Part shown: piece by piece, positions 35,651 through 48,180 of the stretch | How the letters are laid out: each line of letters begins with the position of its first letter | How positions within the stretch are numbered: the stretch's first letter is position 1 | NCBI RefSeq assembly: GCF_043641665.1 | Contig: NC_092182.1 | Span: 16,879,456 to 16,943,455, forward strand | DNA length: 64,000 bases | From: Enoplosus armatus | Lineage: Eukaryota > Chordata > Actinopteri > Centrarchiformes > Enoplosidae | Direction of reading: 5' to 3' | Notes under the pieces: generated by a model | The model's input: the letters and a program-made list of their open reading frames with translations, nothing else | The model's database searches: none | What the model was told of the DNA's origin: nothing | Made by a program: the position numbers and the translations under genes

Positions 35651-38600
35651 GTTTGTGACTCGTCTGCAGCCTTATTGACTAGCTGTATGTTAGCAGTGAG
35701 CTAGCTAATAATACCACAGACCAACATAATTTAGCTAGCCTGAATTTATATTAACGTTAGCCACCCCTTCAGTAAGTCCACAACACTATTATGATTCGTC
35801 AAGACATGCTGTCACTGTGATAATGATGGAAATCACAGCGTTGAGTAATAAGCGCCATTTGTAACGAGCTATTAGTTAACGTTAACATAAATGAGCTTGC
35901 TAACTAACACGAGCAATAGAGTTACTAAAGCTACTTGACCGTTCTTTGTTTGTATTTAACAATAATAAACTATAAGCTGTAGCTAATATGCTGTTTGGTT
36001 AACTGTTGACGCGCTCATAACCTTTAAAGTGAGTGCAGACAAGAGGCCAAGTTAAATGTCAAAGTCCAACGTCTTCGCCATTTGATAGCTTTCAAAATAA
36101 AAGTCTTCATCAGCCATATACAGACAGGATGCCATGTCGTGCCATTACGCTAATGCTGTGCTTTTTATATTACCTATCCAAACTTGAAGATTGCAGTGAC
36201 GGTTGCAGGACTGACGGGCAAAGAGCCAGTCCAGTGCAGCAGAAACGTCGTCATTTGCCCTGATGCTAGCCTGGAGGATGCTAGCAAACAGGTTGGGCTC
36301 CATCTACTAACACTTTCATTACATCTTGAAACTGTAGCCTAAAGCCAGTCAAAGCCATATTTAATGTTTTGTAATATATACGATTTGATTTGAAAATCAA
36401 TCAGCATATTTGAATCGTGAACATGTATTTCCTTTAATCAAACCCTTTTGCATTATATCCTGCAATTTCAAACCTTGCAGTCTCTCGTTATCTGTCATGG
36501 TTTGTCTCCTAGGGCCCATATGATGTGGTGCTTCTGCCAGGAGGAATGCCAGGGGCCCAGAATCTGGCAGAGGTGAGAACTACTCAGACAAACTGCATGT
36601 AAATGGCTCAATCTCTTCATGTTCTGATCTGCTAGGGACCAACCACATGTAGGGTTTTTCCGTGCCAAGCCTAGATGACGCGTGTTTCCATTACTGCCTC
36701 AAAAGCCGGGGATAGCTGCGTTGACTCGCCCAGTGGATCACTATGTCCCCTTTTGGAAGCAGAAAAGAATGCCTGCAACCTCCACATAAATAATACATTC
36801 TTACATCAATTAATAATATTGTGGAAATAAAGAACAAAACAAGCCAAATTAAATGTTATTTTAATTAAATAACAATATCAGGAACATGAATTGTCTGAAT
36901 TTGCCTGGAAACCTGATTTCAAATTTTATATATGTACATAATATCTCTCCATAACATTAAATACTGACTAAATAATCAGCAAAGTTAATTTGGAAGTTTG
37001 GGGGGAAAAACATCCTTGTGTATAATATTGTTTACCTCTCAAAAACTTTACCTGCCTCTCCAGCTGTCATCAGATTCTGATTCAAATTTGGCTAAATCTT
37101 GATTGGTGTGTGGAAGAATGTGACATCACCTTCTTCCAGCTGAGCCCCACCCACTTCAAACCAGTGAAAAGAGCACAGAGAAAAACAGAAACAGAAAGAC
37201 AGAAATCTTTGATGTGAAAAAACAAAAATGTTCTTAATGTTCTTCTCCTATGGCAGAAAATGTATTAATGTAGGACCCCATTCCTCATAGTAAGACGTTG
37301 ATTGAGAAAACATGTTTTTTAACTTGTCATTTTGTATAAATATTTGTGACGTTGTGAGCGTTATGCGTTTATATTTTGCTTAATATTTAGTTGAGTGGAT
37401 GTGATTTGAAGCTATTTTATTTTTAAGTTAAATGTTAATTAATTAATGACTGCCTCTTGTCTGGTGCATGCTGGGATAGGCTACACCTCTAAAATAATTT
37501 ACTCTAAAAGCAATATAAGAATATGTCACCATTATTTATATTTAAGAGTTCATATTTCATTTATTTTTGGTGTCATTGGATGTACTTGCATGTGTTTTAA
37601 GAATACATTTTGGGGCTTCAGAATTGAGAATACAAGAAAAGAATTGACATATTCTCTATTATATGGCAAGAAATGCACAATCAGTGACCAGCTATAGCAT
37701 TACTAAATGACCATAGACATACTAACAATATCTAACAATAGAATAATAATAAGAAGAGTGATAATAAGGACTGTCTCTATCCCTCTGTGCTACTGGGGTG
37801 GCATAGAGGAATATCTGCTCACTCTTAATGTTCTCAAAAAGTAAGAACTACTTGACATTATGGAAGTCAATATTTTAATCAAATTCATCAGATAGATGAG
37901 ATCTGGCAAAGACCTTGTTTAGTTTAAATATTACTGTTACTGTTTTTTTGTTTAATAAATCTGTGTTTGTATTGGAACAGTGACGGGTTATTTTTGTGTT
38001 TAAAACATTGCCAGTTTGTTTCAATGATTATACCATAGTCAGCATATACACTGTGCAGTCACATGGCCTGCAAGTGACTCACTGTGCACCTGGTTTCCAT
38101 GCTCTCTTGCAGTCTCCTGCTGTGAAGGAGGTGCTGAAGGATCAAGATGGCAGGAAAGGCCTGATTGCAGCCATCTGTGCAGGTACAGTTTGTGAAAACA
38201 AACCAAAGTCATAGTTCTACAGGACCAACCTCTAATGGTGATGCCCTTCCATAGGGTAAAGTTTAAATATGACATGACCTCAAATTTTACCATCATGTTG
38301 TTGCTTTTAATCAAATAGATGTAAATTACCCAACCTACACGGTGCAATTTATTGCTTTCTAAAATGGCATCTTCATAAGTAACTGAGCAATAAATGTACT
38401 CAGTCATTTTCCATATCAAATCAAACCAGTTTGACTATCCAGTGTTGTAAATTAATAAACCATGCACTATGCTACCATGTGACCTGTAAACATTTTTAAC
38501 TAGAAACAACTCTAAAGATATGATGTTGTGGTTTTAAACACACCAAGCTAATGTTGTGCCGGTAAATGGGATTTGGATTTGCTCGCAACTAGAATTAAAA

Positions 38601-40557
38601 GATCTTGGACAGAAAAAAGGTGCAGTTTTTTATGCACATGGCAGTGGATCCAGTGGATGGTATTTTAGTAACTGGATGTGCCCTTAAAAGAGTTTATCAC
38701 ATAGCTTAACCACATTTTGAAAAATATAGGCTGTTAACAGACGCCATGGTTCATTAATGTATGGTCATGTGTGACCCCTTTTTGGCATTTGGAATGAAAG
38801 TGTGAGGGTTTGATTAATAACTGTCCCTGAGTGAATCCACAAGCACTGACATTTTATTTGACAGCCTTCGTATGCTGAGAAAGGACACTGGAAGGACATT
38901 TTGAATAGGGACGGGGACCAATGCGGCAAAGTGGATTGAAGGGTGTCCTAGAAAATGACTGAAATCCTCACAGGAATATACAGTTTAATGAACCTGCCAG
39001 CAAGAGGGCCAGTTGCAAGACTTATTATTCTGCCTTAACATGAAAGTTATTATCTTGACATGTGAAAAAGGTCCATTCAAAATGGACTTGATGGGAAAAC
39101 CCATCAACCACCAAAATAATGTGTAAAAATTGGATATTTCTCTTTTTGAGCTAATATGTGTTACGTGCATGTAAGGTCATGTCCACAAAACATAGATACA
39201 TCATTTTTAGGATTCATCAGATGATAGAAAGATGGTTATCATCCCCCTTCATCCCCTCTCTTCACGCCTGCCTCACTGTCTGACTCTGGTTCTCAGAAGG
39301 TCTCTCTCTCCCAGACTGGCGTCCTCTGGGTGGGGACTGGCTGTAACAGGAGTAGCTTGGCTTTAACTGGCAGTCTGCTGTACTGCCAGGGGAAAGTGTA
39401 ATCTTTAGACTGCATGGGAAGGCAGCCAAGGAGCATAATCAATAACTTTCTATTTATTAACAGTTTTTGGATGAGCTCACTGCAGTGCTACGACATTGCC
39501 AAAGTTAATGCAGCAGCACTCAACGTCTTCAGCCTCTCCTTTTTTCTCTCTTTTCAATGTGGTGCAGAGTCTTTGGAGAGAGGCTGAAACTGTATACTGT
39601 ATGTGTGTATTCTTAGAAACAATGGTACAGCTGAGGAAACCTTTAGGACATAGTGTTGTCATCAAACATTTTGTACTTATAGCACTTACTGTAATTCCTA
39701 ATGCTAAGTGCAGAATTTTTCTTTGGCTGTATGATTTTCATATTTTGTGTTCAGCTTGAGGGAAGTGATTCAAGGATACAGTATTTTACCCTTGACTCGG
39801 TATCCTTTTTAAATGTATAAAGATGAAAACCTTGACTGACACAAGCAACAGAAGTTCATAAGTGTCATTCTATAACAGGAAGCTGTTAAATGAACCTTAA
39901 ACAGCTTTGCCCTTCTGCAGGTCCCACTGCACTTCTGGCACATGGCATCGGTTACGGCAGCACAGTCACTACACATCCAGCCATGAAGGAGAAGATGATG
40001 GCTGGAGGTAAAAAAAGAAAAAGAAAAAAGAAAGCACTTCATGCAAACACAAGGGTAGAAAATGTGTTGAAATGTACAGCTAGTGGCTTTGACATTTGCA
40101 GCTTTAACTCAGATGTAATTATTTGTAAAGGGCAGCAGATGGTGCTGTACTAGCTCTTTCTTGCCTATAGAAAATCATGTCACTATGCAGCAGAGGAGAG
40201 CACACCACTCAGGTGAAAGCGGATGCAGGAATTTGACAGAACATACTAGAACTGGGTCAGCTGAAATGGTGATAGATTGTCTATGTGAAAGTGCTTATAG
40301 TGCAGTGTGATGTCTGACACGTGTGGCTTTCAATCCATAGTTTGAAGCTCTTGTATTGTGATTATCCTTATGGTATTGCTCTTTGTCTTTTTTTAGACCA
40401 CTATAAATATTCAGAGGCTCGAGTACAGAAGGATGGACATTACATCACCAGCCGTGGGCCAGGAACCAGTTTCGAGTTTGCCCTGACGATTGTAGAGGAA
40501 CTTATGGGGGCTGAGGTTGCAGCTCAAGTCAAGGCTCCTCTTGTTATGAAAGACTGA
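35561..40557 (+). CDS. park7: Parkinson disease protein 7 homologue, DJ-1 (complete, six coding exons)
   Basis: DJ-1 is a small dimeric protein of cytosol, nucleus and mitochondria, of the DJ-1/PfpI flavodoxin-like superfamily. It protects against oxidative stress, and glyoxalase/deglycase-type activity has been proposed. Coding parts: 35561-35650, 36190-36291, 36513-36572, 38113-38182, 39921-40007 and 40397-40557. These sum to 570 nt, i.e. 189 codons plus TGA, the same length as human. The N-terminus reads [19 protein letters not shown]. The catalytic and redox residues are present: Glu18, Cys46, Cys53, nucleophilic-elbow Cys106 in AAICAG, and His126 in TTHP. The C-terminus has [12 protein letters not shown] and KAPLVMKD. 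Differences from human include Ala32 for Lys and Gly116 for Glu. All introns are GT-AG and join in frame, so the gene looks functional. Confidence 0.97.
35651..36189 (+). other. park7: park7 first intron (539 bp)
   Basis: It contains repeated GCTAGC and TAACGTTA-type words (TTAACGTTAG at 35751, TTAACGTTAAC at about 35876) and CpGs, consistent with an unmethylated promoter-proximal zone. No exon. Confidence 0.75.
36190..36291 (+). CDS. park7: park7 coding exon 2 (residues 31-64)
   Basis: Exactly 34 codons, phase 0 at both ends. Acceptor CTTGAAG|ATT; donor CAG|GTTGGG. It carries Cys46 (VQCSR) and Cys53 (VVICPD), both redox-sensitive in DJ-1. Confidence 0.95.
36513..36572 (+). CDS. park7: park7 coding exon 3 (residues 65-84)
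   Basis: Twenty codons, phase 0 at both ends, encoding [20 protein letters not shown]. This is the LPGG loop near the active site. Acceptor TTGTCTCCTAG, donor GAG|GTGAGA. Confidence 0.96.
36573..38112 (+). other. park7: park7 intron (1.5 kb)
   Basis: AT-rich unique sequence with a small block of GC-richer DNA at 36650-36760. No further exon or repeat is recognised. Confidence 0.75.
38113..38182 (+). CDS. park7: park7 coding exon 4 (residues 85-108)
   Basis: Encodes SPAVKEVL...GLIAAICA and the first base of Gly108. Cys106 is the catalytic and redox-sensor residue. Acceptor TCTCTTGCAG, donor GCAG|GTACAG. Confidence 0.96.
38183..39920 (+). other. park7: park7 intron (1.7 kb)
   Basis: Unique, mostly AT-rich DNA; nothing recognised. 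A pyrimidine-rich segment lies near 39240-39320. Confidence 0.75.
39921..40007 (+). CDS. park7: park7 coding exon 5 (residues 108-137)
   Basis: Begins GT to complete Gly108, then [19 protein letters not shown]; it carries His126 of the active-site triad region and Lys130 (a modification site in human). Acceptor CTTCTGCAG, donor GGAG|GTAAAA. It ends with the first base of a split Asp codon. Confidence 0.95.
40008..40396 (+). other. park7: park7 last intron (389 bp)
   Basis: Begins with an A-rich purine tract just after the donor (about 40009-40032) and ends in a T-rich acceptor tract. Nothing else is seen. Confidence 0.8.
40397..40557 (+). CDS. park7: park7 terminal coding exon (residues 137-189)
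   Basis: Acceptor CTTTTTTTAG; AC completes Asp137, followed by [13 protein letters not shown] and the helix region required for dimer stability in DJ-1. Ends VKAPLVMKD and TGA at 40555-40557. Confidence 0.96.
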
Positions 40558-40928
40558 CTGTAGCCCTGTTCACTTACATCCTGCAAGCAGCACTGCCCAC
40601 CATATAAGTATGGCACTACTGAGACAGCTAATCCAATGTAGCTGGCACAAGGAGTCAGTCACTAGTGATAAATCATTCTCCCTAGGGGACACAAGGGTGT
40701 TTCTCTTCTGATAGCGTATTGTCTTCCTTTGTCTTTCTTAGTTGGCAATGAAAGGCACCCTTTTGTTCTTCAACACTGAAACACAATATGGATAATCACT
40801 GCAGGGGCTTTCCAAATGAGATTAAATTGATTTTTGTTTCATTGTAGTTTTTCCACAAATTGCCTGCTCATTATTTTGACAGCTTTCATTATGTCACTTG
40901 TCATTAAAACATGAACGTGAGAAACTCT
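40558..40928 (+). other. park7: park7 3' UTR
   Basis: About 370 bp from the stop to the expected cleavage site. AT-rich towards its end; no other feature. Confidence 0.65.
40903..40908 (+). terminator. park7: Poly(A) signal of park7
   Basis: ATTAAA followed about 20-30 nt later by TGTTTGTCTT, a GT-rich downstream element. An earlier ATTAAA near 40821 lacks so clear a downstream element. Confidence 0.6.
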
Positions 40929-41059
40929 GTTTGTCTTACTGTACGGGCATACTGATAGTGGAGGTCACTGTGACTTGTTTTCACATGCCTGCAGTGGTTG
41001 TTGACACCTAAATATAGGCTGCATAATGTAATGTATTGTGAGAACTGCTTCGAACGCGG

Positions 41060-41205
41060 GAAGCAGAATCCAAATGGATTGGCAGGTGGCCTGGCCAATT
41101 AGAAGCCTCTGCTTGGCTGCAGTTGTATTCTAACTGACGAATGGCAGTTCGCCCGCAGCCAGCAGGGCGGGGCTTTCATGCAGCGCGTGGTAGTTGTGTC
41201 AGAGC
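41060..41205 (+). promoter_or_regulatory. Promoter of an unidentified downstream gene
   Basis: CpG-containing block with an inverted CCAAT (ATTGG near 41077), a direct CCAAT (near 41094) and a GC box GGGCGGGGC (near 41165), with no TATA box. This is the usual make-up of a housekeeping-type vertebrate promoter. It lies about 130 bp after the park7 poly(A) site. Confidence 0.5.
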
Positions 41206-41263
41206 AACAAAAATCCAGGGGGTCTTCACACAGTGAAGGAGGAAGAGGAGGATTTCGACAAAG
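41206..41263 (+). other. Putative non-coding first exon of an unidentified gene
   Basis: A purine-rich stretch (GAAGGAGGAAGAGGAGG) ends in CAAAG|GTAAGAG, a near-perfect splice donor at 41263/41264. No ATG with a useful frame is seen, so it is taken as 5' UTR. The start is approximate. In human the neighbours of PARK7 include ERRFI1, SLC45A1 and RERE; a gene with non-coding 5' exons and long early introns such as rere is one candidate, but the window does not prove it. Confidence 0.4.
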
Positions 41264-44200
41264 GTAAGAGAAATTAGGCTTTGTCCTGTGACTGTAAGTG
41301 TTGTGTGGGTTGTCAACGGTAATGTTCTGCCGAAATGGTTTTAATAGCGTTCAGATATTTCCATGCCAGCTATTTCATGTTGGCAAAGCAGTTTACGCAA
41401 CGTTAATCACGGTAACAAGCTACTAACGGTATCTAAATTCACATGACACTGTAACGTTAACGCTTGTCATTAACACGACAGCAACACGGACAAGTGTTAC
41501 ATCATTAAAAGACTGGGTGTTTGTAACTAGGAATCGTTTAGATCGCCGTGATTAGCTTGCTAAGTGTGCTGAGAGTGGTGAGCCTCAAGTTCGCTGCCAA
41601 TCCACGGCATAATGGACAATTTCAGCGTCTGAAATTGGCCGGGCAGAGTAACGTTGGCCTGAGGTATTGTTCACTACATGTTCACAATTCAAAGATGCGT
41701 TCAGACTAGTGAAATCAGAGGGACACCGGATCTTAACAGTGAGCGATCGTTCTGCAAATGTGACCCGACATGGAGACGTCAGTCCCAGAAGCTCTCCATC
41801 CTCAGCAGCAGCAGCCGCAGTCACACCGTGCTGCATACACTGACTGTAGCTAATACAGTGCGGCAGAGGCCAGGTTAATTCCTCCATCAGTCCGAGACAT
41901 CGCTGTCAAACACGTGCAACTAATAATAAAATAACCTAGAGAGATTGTTTGTGCATACCTTGTAATTCAAAATAAACACTACCATTGGAAATATCATAAT
42001 CTTGAAGTTAAGGTCACGTTATCATTATTGAATGACTTCCTACATCCTCATATGATATGCACAGTCGTGTATGTCATTCATTTAAAAAAGTACCTGAGCA
42101 GAGCTTCACCACAGAGATATCTTCATTGACACGAGGCCCCGTCAAGATCATGCTCTCATTTTCGTTTGAGCACTTAAAACAGGAAGGACCCAGAGGTAGA
42201 ACCTTCACATCTTCCATTTTACAGAGGCAGGAAATGCAAAGCAATTTCTTCTCTGGTAGGCTGCCTTTTTCAATCGCTGGGAAACCGCCTCTTAGTCATT
42301 CTTAGCAAAGCATGCACAACCACAGCGAGTCAGGGGTCACCCGAATAGGAGGCCAAACTCAAGTGGCTTTCTCATCCACAATTGTACAACCAAACAAAAG
42401 TAAGCCAAAAAAAGACTGCGAGGCTCTGTTCCCATTACAGTGCATCAAGAGAGCATTGTTTACTGTTAAAATCACATCGCATCAAAATCCAAATCATCCA
42501 AATCATGAGTGTGCGCCTGTGTATGACTGTTACCTGTGGGTACACACTGCGAAACGGTTCAGGCTAGTTGTTTGCCCTATGACAGTCTTGAACATTTTAG
42601 ATGGGGCTATGCCTGTCATGTTGAGGCAACATCATTACTTTATGTGCCTGAGCAAATATATGTTATTTCTGTGATCCAAAATTAAGAGCTAATCTTTGCC
42701 ACTTCCTGGAAGACAAACATCAGTGCTTAAATAGCGTCTTGATGACAGTTGTATCAGTCTCATTAATGCTATGTTTTTCAGTTGGATATTTCTGGAACGT
42801 TAACATTTTGCGCTGTTGCACATAACATGTTAGAATTATTCTGCTTGAGCAGCTGTACAGTAAAGAGCTTGAGGCTTGACTCCCTATTTCTGGATGGGGC
42901 AGAGGAGGGAGTGGTGGGGGGAGGGTGAGGCTGAAGTCACTGTGACTGAGTCATTGGTTTAGCTAATGATGCAATTAGAGTGCTGCACTTTGCATCTCCT
43001 GATTAGATCCCCTACTCGCATTGGCCGGAATTTGCTTGCCTGAGTTGTAGATACAATTTAAAAGGTAATAGACAATATAAGCTATTGAGATTTCATTACA
43101 CATCAACATTTTTTGTGTCCTCATCAGCAATGAATGGATAGATTTGTCGACCTCTGGCACTTCACCCCACGTGGAATCTGATTTATAGCTCTTGGTGATT
43201 GCACAATTGGGAACCACTATAGGTCAGTGACTCCTATACTTAACTTTGGAATAAGATACATATTTTATGTCAAATTGAAAGTTTGAATCATTAACTCTTC
43301 AACATATTCACTTGTACCAATGTGCATATTAGCATAATGAGACGGAATCACACCATCAAGTCAATATGAAACTCTGTTGACATGAAAAAAAGTAACTTTG
43401 TGAATGTTGTTGTACTATTTTGGTATTGCTGCCTCAGGTGTTCAAGGAGGCGATGTTGGATTATATGCTTTAAACTGATCAGCATGAGCATGTTTGCTTT
43501 CAGAATCCATTTTACCCCAGTTAATTACTCTGGGGGACGTTGTTTGCCAGAGACATGGTTTGGAAAAAAGTGCTCTGATGGCATCTACAAATGCGATGCG
43601 CAGACTTAATTTGTGTTAGTTTATTTTTAGAAGATAATACGAAAAAGTAATTCCATAGATACTTTAGACTTTTATCTAGAACATTTTCAAATGCAAAGGT
43701 TAATGAAAAATGGTGAACTTGGCTGCCCAGAGTTACACTTATCACTCTGTTATTCGGATGTCTGCACTGCTTTTGCAATTGGTGCTTCCATAAACAAAAT
43801 ATGGCTTCAGGGACAAGCATACAAGCTTTAGCTCATAATAAATCTACATGTATGTGTTTTATGCAGTGGTGGTGGCCATAACTGGATCTGTATTTGCAAT
43901 GACTTCATTAAAGTAATGGAGTATCCTCCAGACATGACCGATATATTAGTCACTGCTTTCTGTGTTTTATTCTGTTTGTCCGTAGTTCAGGTATAATTAG
44001 TAGAAGTGAGCATCTGATTTAAGATACAAAAGAGGATCCTAAACGAAAACCGGAAGAGCATTACCTGACTCAGCTTGTTTGTTGTGTGGAGTAACTGTAT
44101 TTGTTTGTCTGCTGTATGTTAGTAAAGGTGAGCAAATACCCAGTCAAGTGCAGATGCTGTGCAGTCCCATGCTGACCTGCTGGTTGTGCAGCATCAACTG

Positions 44201-46479
44201 TTTGCTGTAGCTGAAGTTCCCTCAGTCCTGGAATAATTGATAATCACATCATTCATACACTTGTGTTGTCAAGAAAAACGGATCCACTGGGGCTCTACAC
44301 ATTGTTTTTTGAAGCTGAAGCCAATATTTGCTACTTTCCTATTATTTATTGTAGTCACATTCACTTAAATGACACTTGTAAACATGTCTTATTTCTGCAA
44401 TCTGGTGGAGATTTTGCAGTAGAGTGTATTGCATTGCCCTGATTTAAATATACTTTTTCAGTATATCTAGAGTATATTTCTATGGCCTAATCACCGTCCT
44501 CTATGTGCTTGAGATCTGAGACTAGCTCAAGGGTTTGCCCTTCCATGTCTTTAGATTATCTGACTGTGTATTAAGCATAGAGTCTAAATCTATAGCTGTA
44601 GCACGGCATCATCACACTCTTCTGTTGTCAGTCTGAGACATCAGTCTATACTGCATCTTTACACTCTCATCTACCAGGCCAGGCGAGGATTGTGTGGCTT
44701 TTTGTGTTGTACAAGTAGTCACAGACTAATTCCTCAGAGCCTGTAATTTTGTTTACTTAATGCCTGTCACTTGCTCTCTGTGTAGTAATCCCAGTGAGAC
44801 CATGCAGAGACTGTAGTACTAAAAGCCTAATGGTCTGTTCCTCAGCAATACCCAAAGGACATCGGAGTCAACTCAATATGGGGCTAAAGTATAACCAACT
44901 GCATGTAAACTGTTGTGTTAAGTGTTGTATGCGTTGATAGAGGTAAAACAATAAAATGATATAATATATAAGCCAATAATTTGGCAATAATTGCTCAAAA
45001 GGGAGCAGATTTCTCATTTGATCTATGCAAAGAACAGTTTTCACTTGAGGTAGCATTGTGAGGGTCAGCATTTTGCATGGAAGCTTTCAAGGACCCACCT
45101 GCTGTAGAAAAAATACAATAGTGTTAACATAAGCGTTCCATGTATTCTGTATTTAAGTTGTAAATTGTCCTCATCTTCTTGAGTGATTGCAGACTCTTTG
45201 AAAAGTAGTGATTAGCAATAAATCAGGAGAGGCACTGATAAAGCAGTGTTTTAGATGCCTGCATCATTCTGCACCGAGCATTAGAGCGGGCCAGCTCCAC
45301 TGGTTTAAACTAGGTACAAGGGGCAAGACCAGTGAAGTGAAAAAATATCCTTATCTGTGTTAGCTGAGATGGAATTAGTTCTTGTATATTGTTAAAAATG
45401 TTGATATTGCACATTATGCACCCTTAGTTCCAGTTAAAACAAGGTCCAGTTGGGGACGGGTGAATCTGGACAGGAATGCAGAGCTGTGCCTGTTAAACGT
45501 GGTAGAACTCAGGATGCATGTTCTTGTAAGACCTTGCAAGTAACTCACACAATACAACTCTACAGTGGACACCTCAACTGACTACATTAAAATTGGTAAA
45601 GCGAATCCAGTTATATTCTGTACAGTGAATATCTTTGGATTAAGAAAATATAATCTGCCTAGAATTCTATGGCCTGTAGTGTCAGAACCATTTCAATTGG
45701 TGTTTATTATCTTTCTGTACACACCTTGACTTTGAACAGGCATAGTTGAGTGTAGAGAAAGGATGGATGGATGTTGCCGTACATCGTTGTGAAATTACAT
45801 TTTGTTATGTTTTTGAGGCCTCAAACCATACCGTGCAATGGCAGCAGGAAGGTATGGGTTAAAATGAACAGCCTGATTGTTTCTTAAACTTCCCAGCTGG
45901 TATTGAGGAGGGCAAACACTCAATCACCTGGCATGGTCACAGGAGCATCACCCTTCCCTTATGCACCAGTGTTGCATGCAGACTACAGCCTGCTGACAAA
46001 GCATGAATAGTACAGAGCCCTCACACTATTCAGTATGAACATGGAGTCGCAGGTAGGACATTTTGAGTGCCTTGTTTTGGAGTGTGTTTACGGTTGTCTG
46101 TGGAACTATGGAAACAGTGGATTTTTCTGTGTTTGCCCCCAGTTGCAATTTGTGCAAAATCAGTCACCCAGCATCATTTTATCCATTTCATAAAAGGCAA
46201 CATGAAATGCTTTAGGTGTATTATTGAGAGGACTGAATGAAACTCAGGAAAGTGTAGTTATAATTGTGGGTGTGGGTGAAGGTCTCTTATTGTGGCCCTA
46301 TCAGACTGTCTGGCAGATTACCCCGCCATGCCTGGTGTCATGAATGGAGAGGAGCGAGCTGTGGAGCCATAGTCTGGCTGGAAGCAGAAGTTGGAGATGC
46401 CGTGACTGGGCTTGAGCTCGGAGAGAAAGGCCAGGGACAGTGGTGCGCAACAGTGAAGCTGTAGCTGTCCCCTCCAGGC

Positions 46480-46480
<1 letters not shown>

Positions 46481-46542
<62 letters not shown>
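46481..46542. repeat. Long (AC)n microsatellite
   Basis: 31 uninterrupted AC units, the longest pure dinucleotide run in the window. It generates the Cys-Val repeat frames on the minus strand. Confidence 0.95.
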
Positions 46543-46544
<2 letters not shown>

Positions 46545-48118
46545 AGGCAAATCCATTAATACAAATCTAAAGGAAACTGATCTGAACACCACACTGACAA
46601 CATACATAAACTGAAGGGGTAGATCAGATCTAAGAATTTTATTTTTTGGAAGTACCATCATTTATACATGTATTCTTTTTTTCAATTCAGCTGAAACTGT
46701 TTGCAAACAACCAGGCCCATCTCATTTTCAGTGCCAGTGACACACATGATTTGTGATAAATTACTGTTTTCTTGGCTGACTGCTTCTAATTATGTTAAGT
46801 TTAGACTGGCTGTGCTCCTAATGTCTTGAAAAATATAAACTGCGCTACACCTTTCAATTCTCTTGCCTAAGCACTAACTCATCTATCCACTGACACAATA
46901 TGGCTTAACATTTCCTCTGCCCGGGCTAGTCAGAAACGTGATGGGATGCGGGCTGTGTTCCACTCGAAGGCGTCATCTCTGAGCCCAACTATCTGCTTAG
47001 CCACCTGTTCAATTACCTGACACCCAGAGCAATCTGTACTGAAAACCAAATTTGGTTAGCAGGCTGTGTGATTGGTATCTTAAATCTTGAATCTTCACAG
47101 TATTTAAAGTAAGCAGCTTATGGATACAAGGGTGCATTACATTTGATGTACAGTAGTATGTATTATGTAACAAGTTATCGATTCGTGCAGTGAAGTAGTC
47201 CTCTCACTTGCCCCCCCCCCCATCCTCTGCATGAAGGTGAGGGTGCACTGCCAGTGAACAGACCTGGTAGGGATTTTATGGCATGCTCACTTCAGCATAT
47301 AGGGAGCGACTTATCAGAGTTTAAACCAGGTCCAGCTAGATTTCTTTGGATGCTGTGTAGATTACATACTGTGCTTGTTAATTTGACTTTTTGGCATAAT
47401 AGGGCATAGGATTTACGGGTGTTGGTCTGTGTTTGCTTAAAGCTTTGTAACATAACACACCCCCTTCTCTCCATGCAATAGCTAGTTTGTCGAGCCGTGT
47501 TCTCGCCTAGTTTGTGAGAAAGGAGTGTCTTGTCATTGAATTCAAAATGAACACACATGCTTCTTGCTTGCTTTCCTCTGGCCCACCCTTCTTCTCTTTC
47601 ACCATTTACAGCTCACTCTGATTCACTGAATGCATGCTTACTCGAATGCTGACAGTGCAAAGGCAGGTGGGTGTGTGTGTGTGTGTATAGAGGAAAGAGG
47701 GAGGGGCATTTCCTTTAATGCATCTGCTCTGCTCAGTGACTCTCCAGGCTCACACATTTATTCTGTCTCTTCTCTCCGTCTCTTTCTTTCTCTCTGTTCC
47801 CCGTCCCTGTTCTGTCTGTCTTGTGTCACTTTTTTTTCTGTCTTTCTCATGTCAGACATACATGCTCATCTCACTCAGACGCATAATCTTGGTCTCACAG
47901 GATCTCACATTCACCAGTCTTGTGTCATTCCTCCTCCCTCTCCTCCTCTCTCTGTTTTCCTGCTCAATCTCTTGGATTTTGGCTGCTGCTCCTCCATCAC
48001 AGCTACTGTATTCTACATTTACTCCCTGGTTCTACTCACTGCGTCAGGAATCAGCAGCAGACTGAGGTGGGTGTTTTTTAAGAGCATCATCGCTAGGTCT
48101 GAGGCTACATGTCTTTGG

Positions 48119-48180
48119 CATCTCTCTCTCTCTGTCTCTCTCTTCCTCTCTCTCTTCCTCTCTCTCACCCCTCTCTCTTC
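48119..48180. repeat. CT-rich simple repeat
   Basis: Imperfect TCTC/TTCC units; source of a spurious Ser/Leu-rich frame of 227 codons covering 47630-48313. Confidence 0.85.

Noticed and set aside
46301..46661. Minus-strand frames with long Cys-Val repeats
   Set aside because: Generated by the (AC)n microsatellite at 46481-46542.
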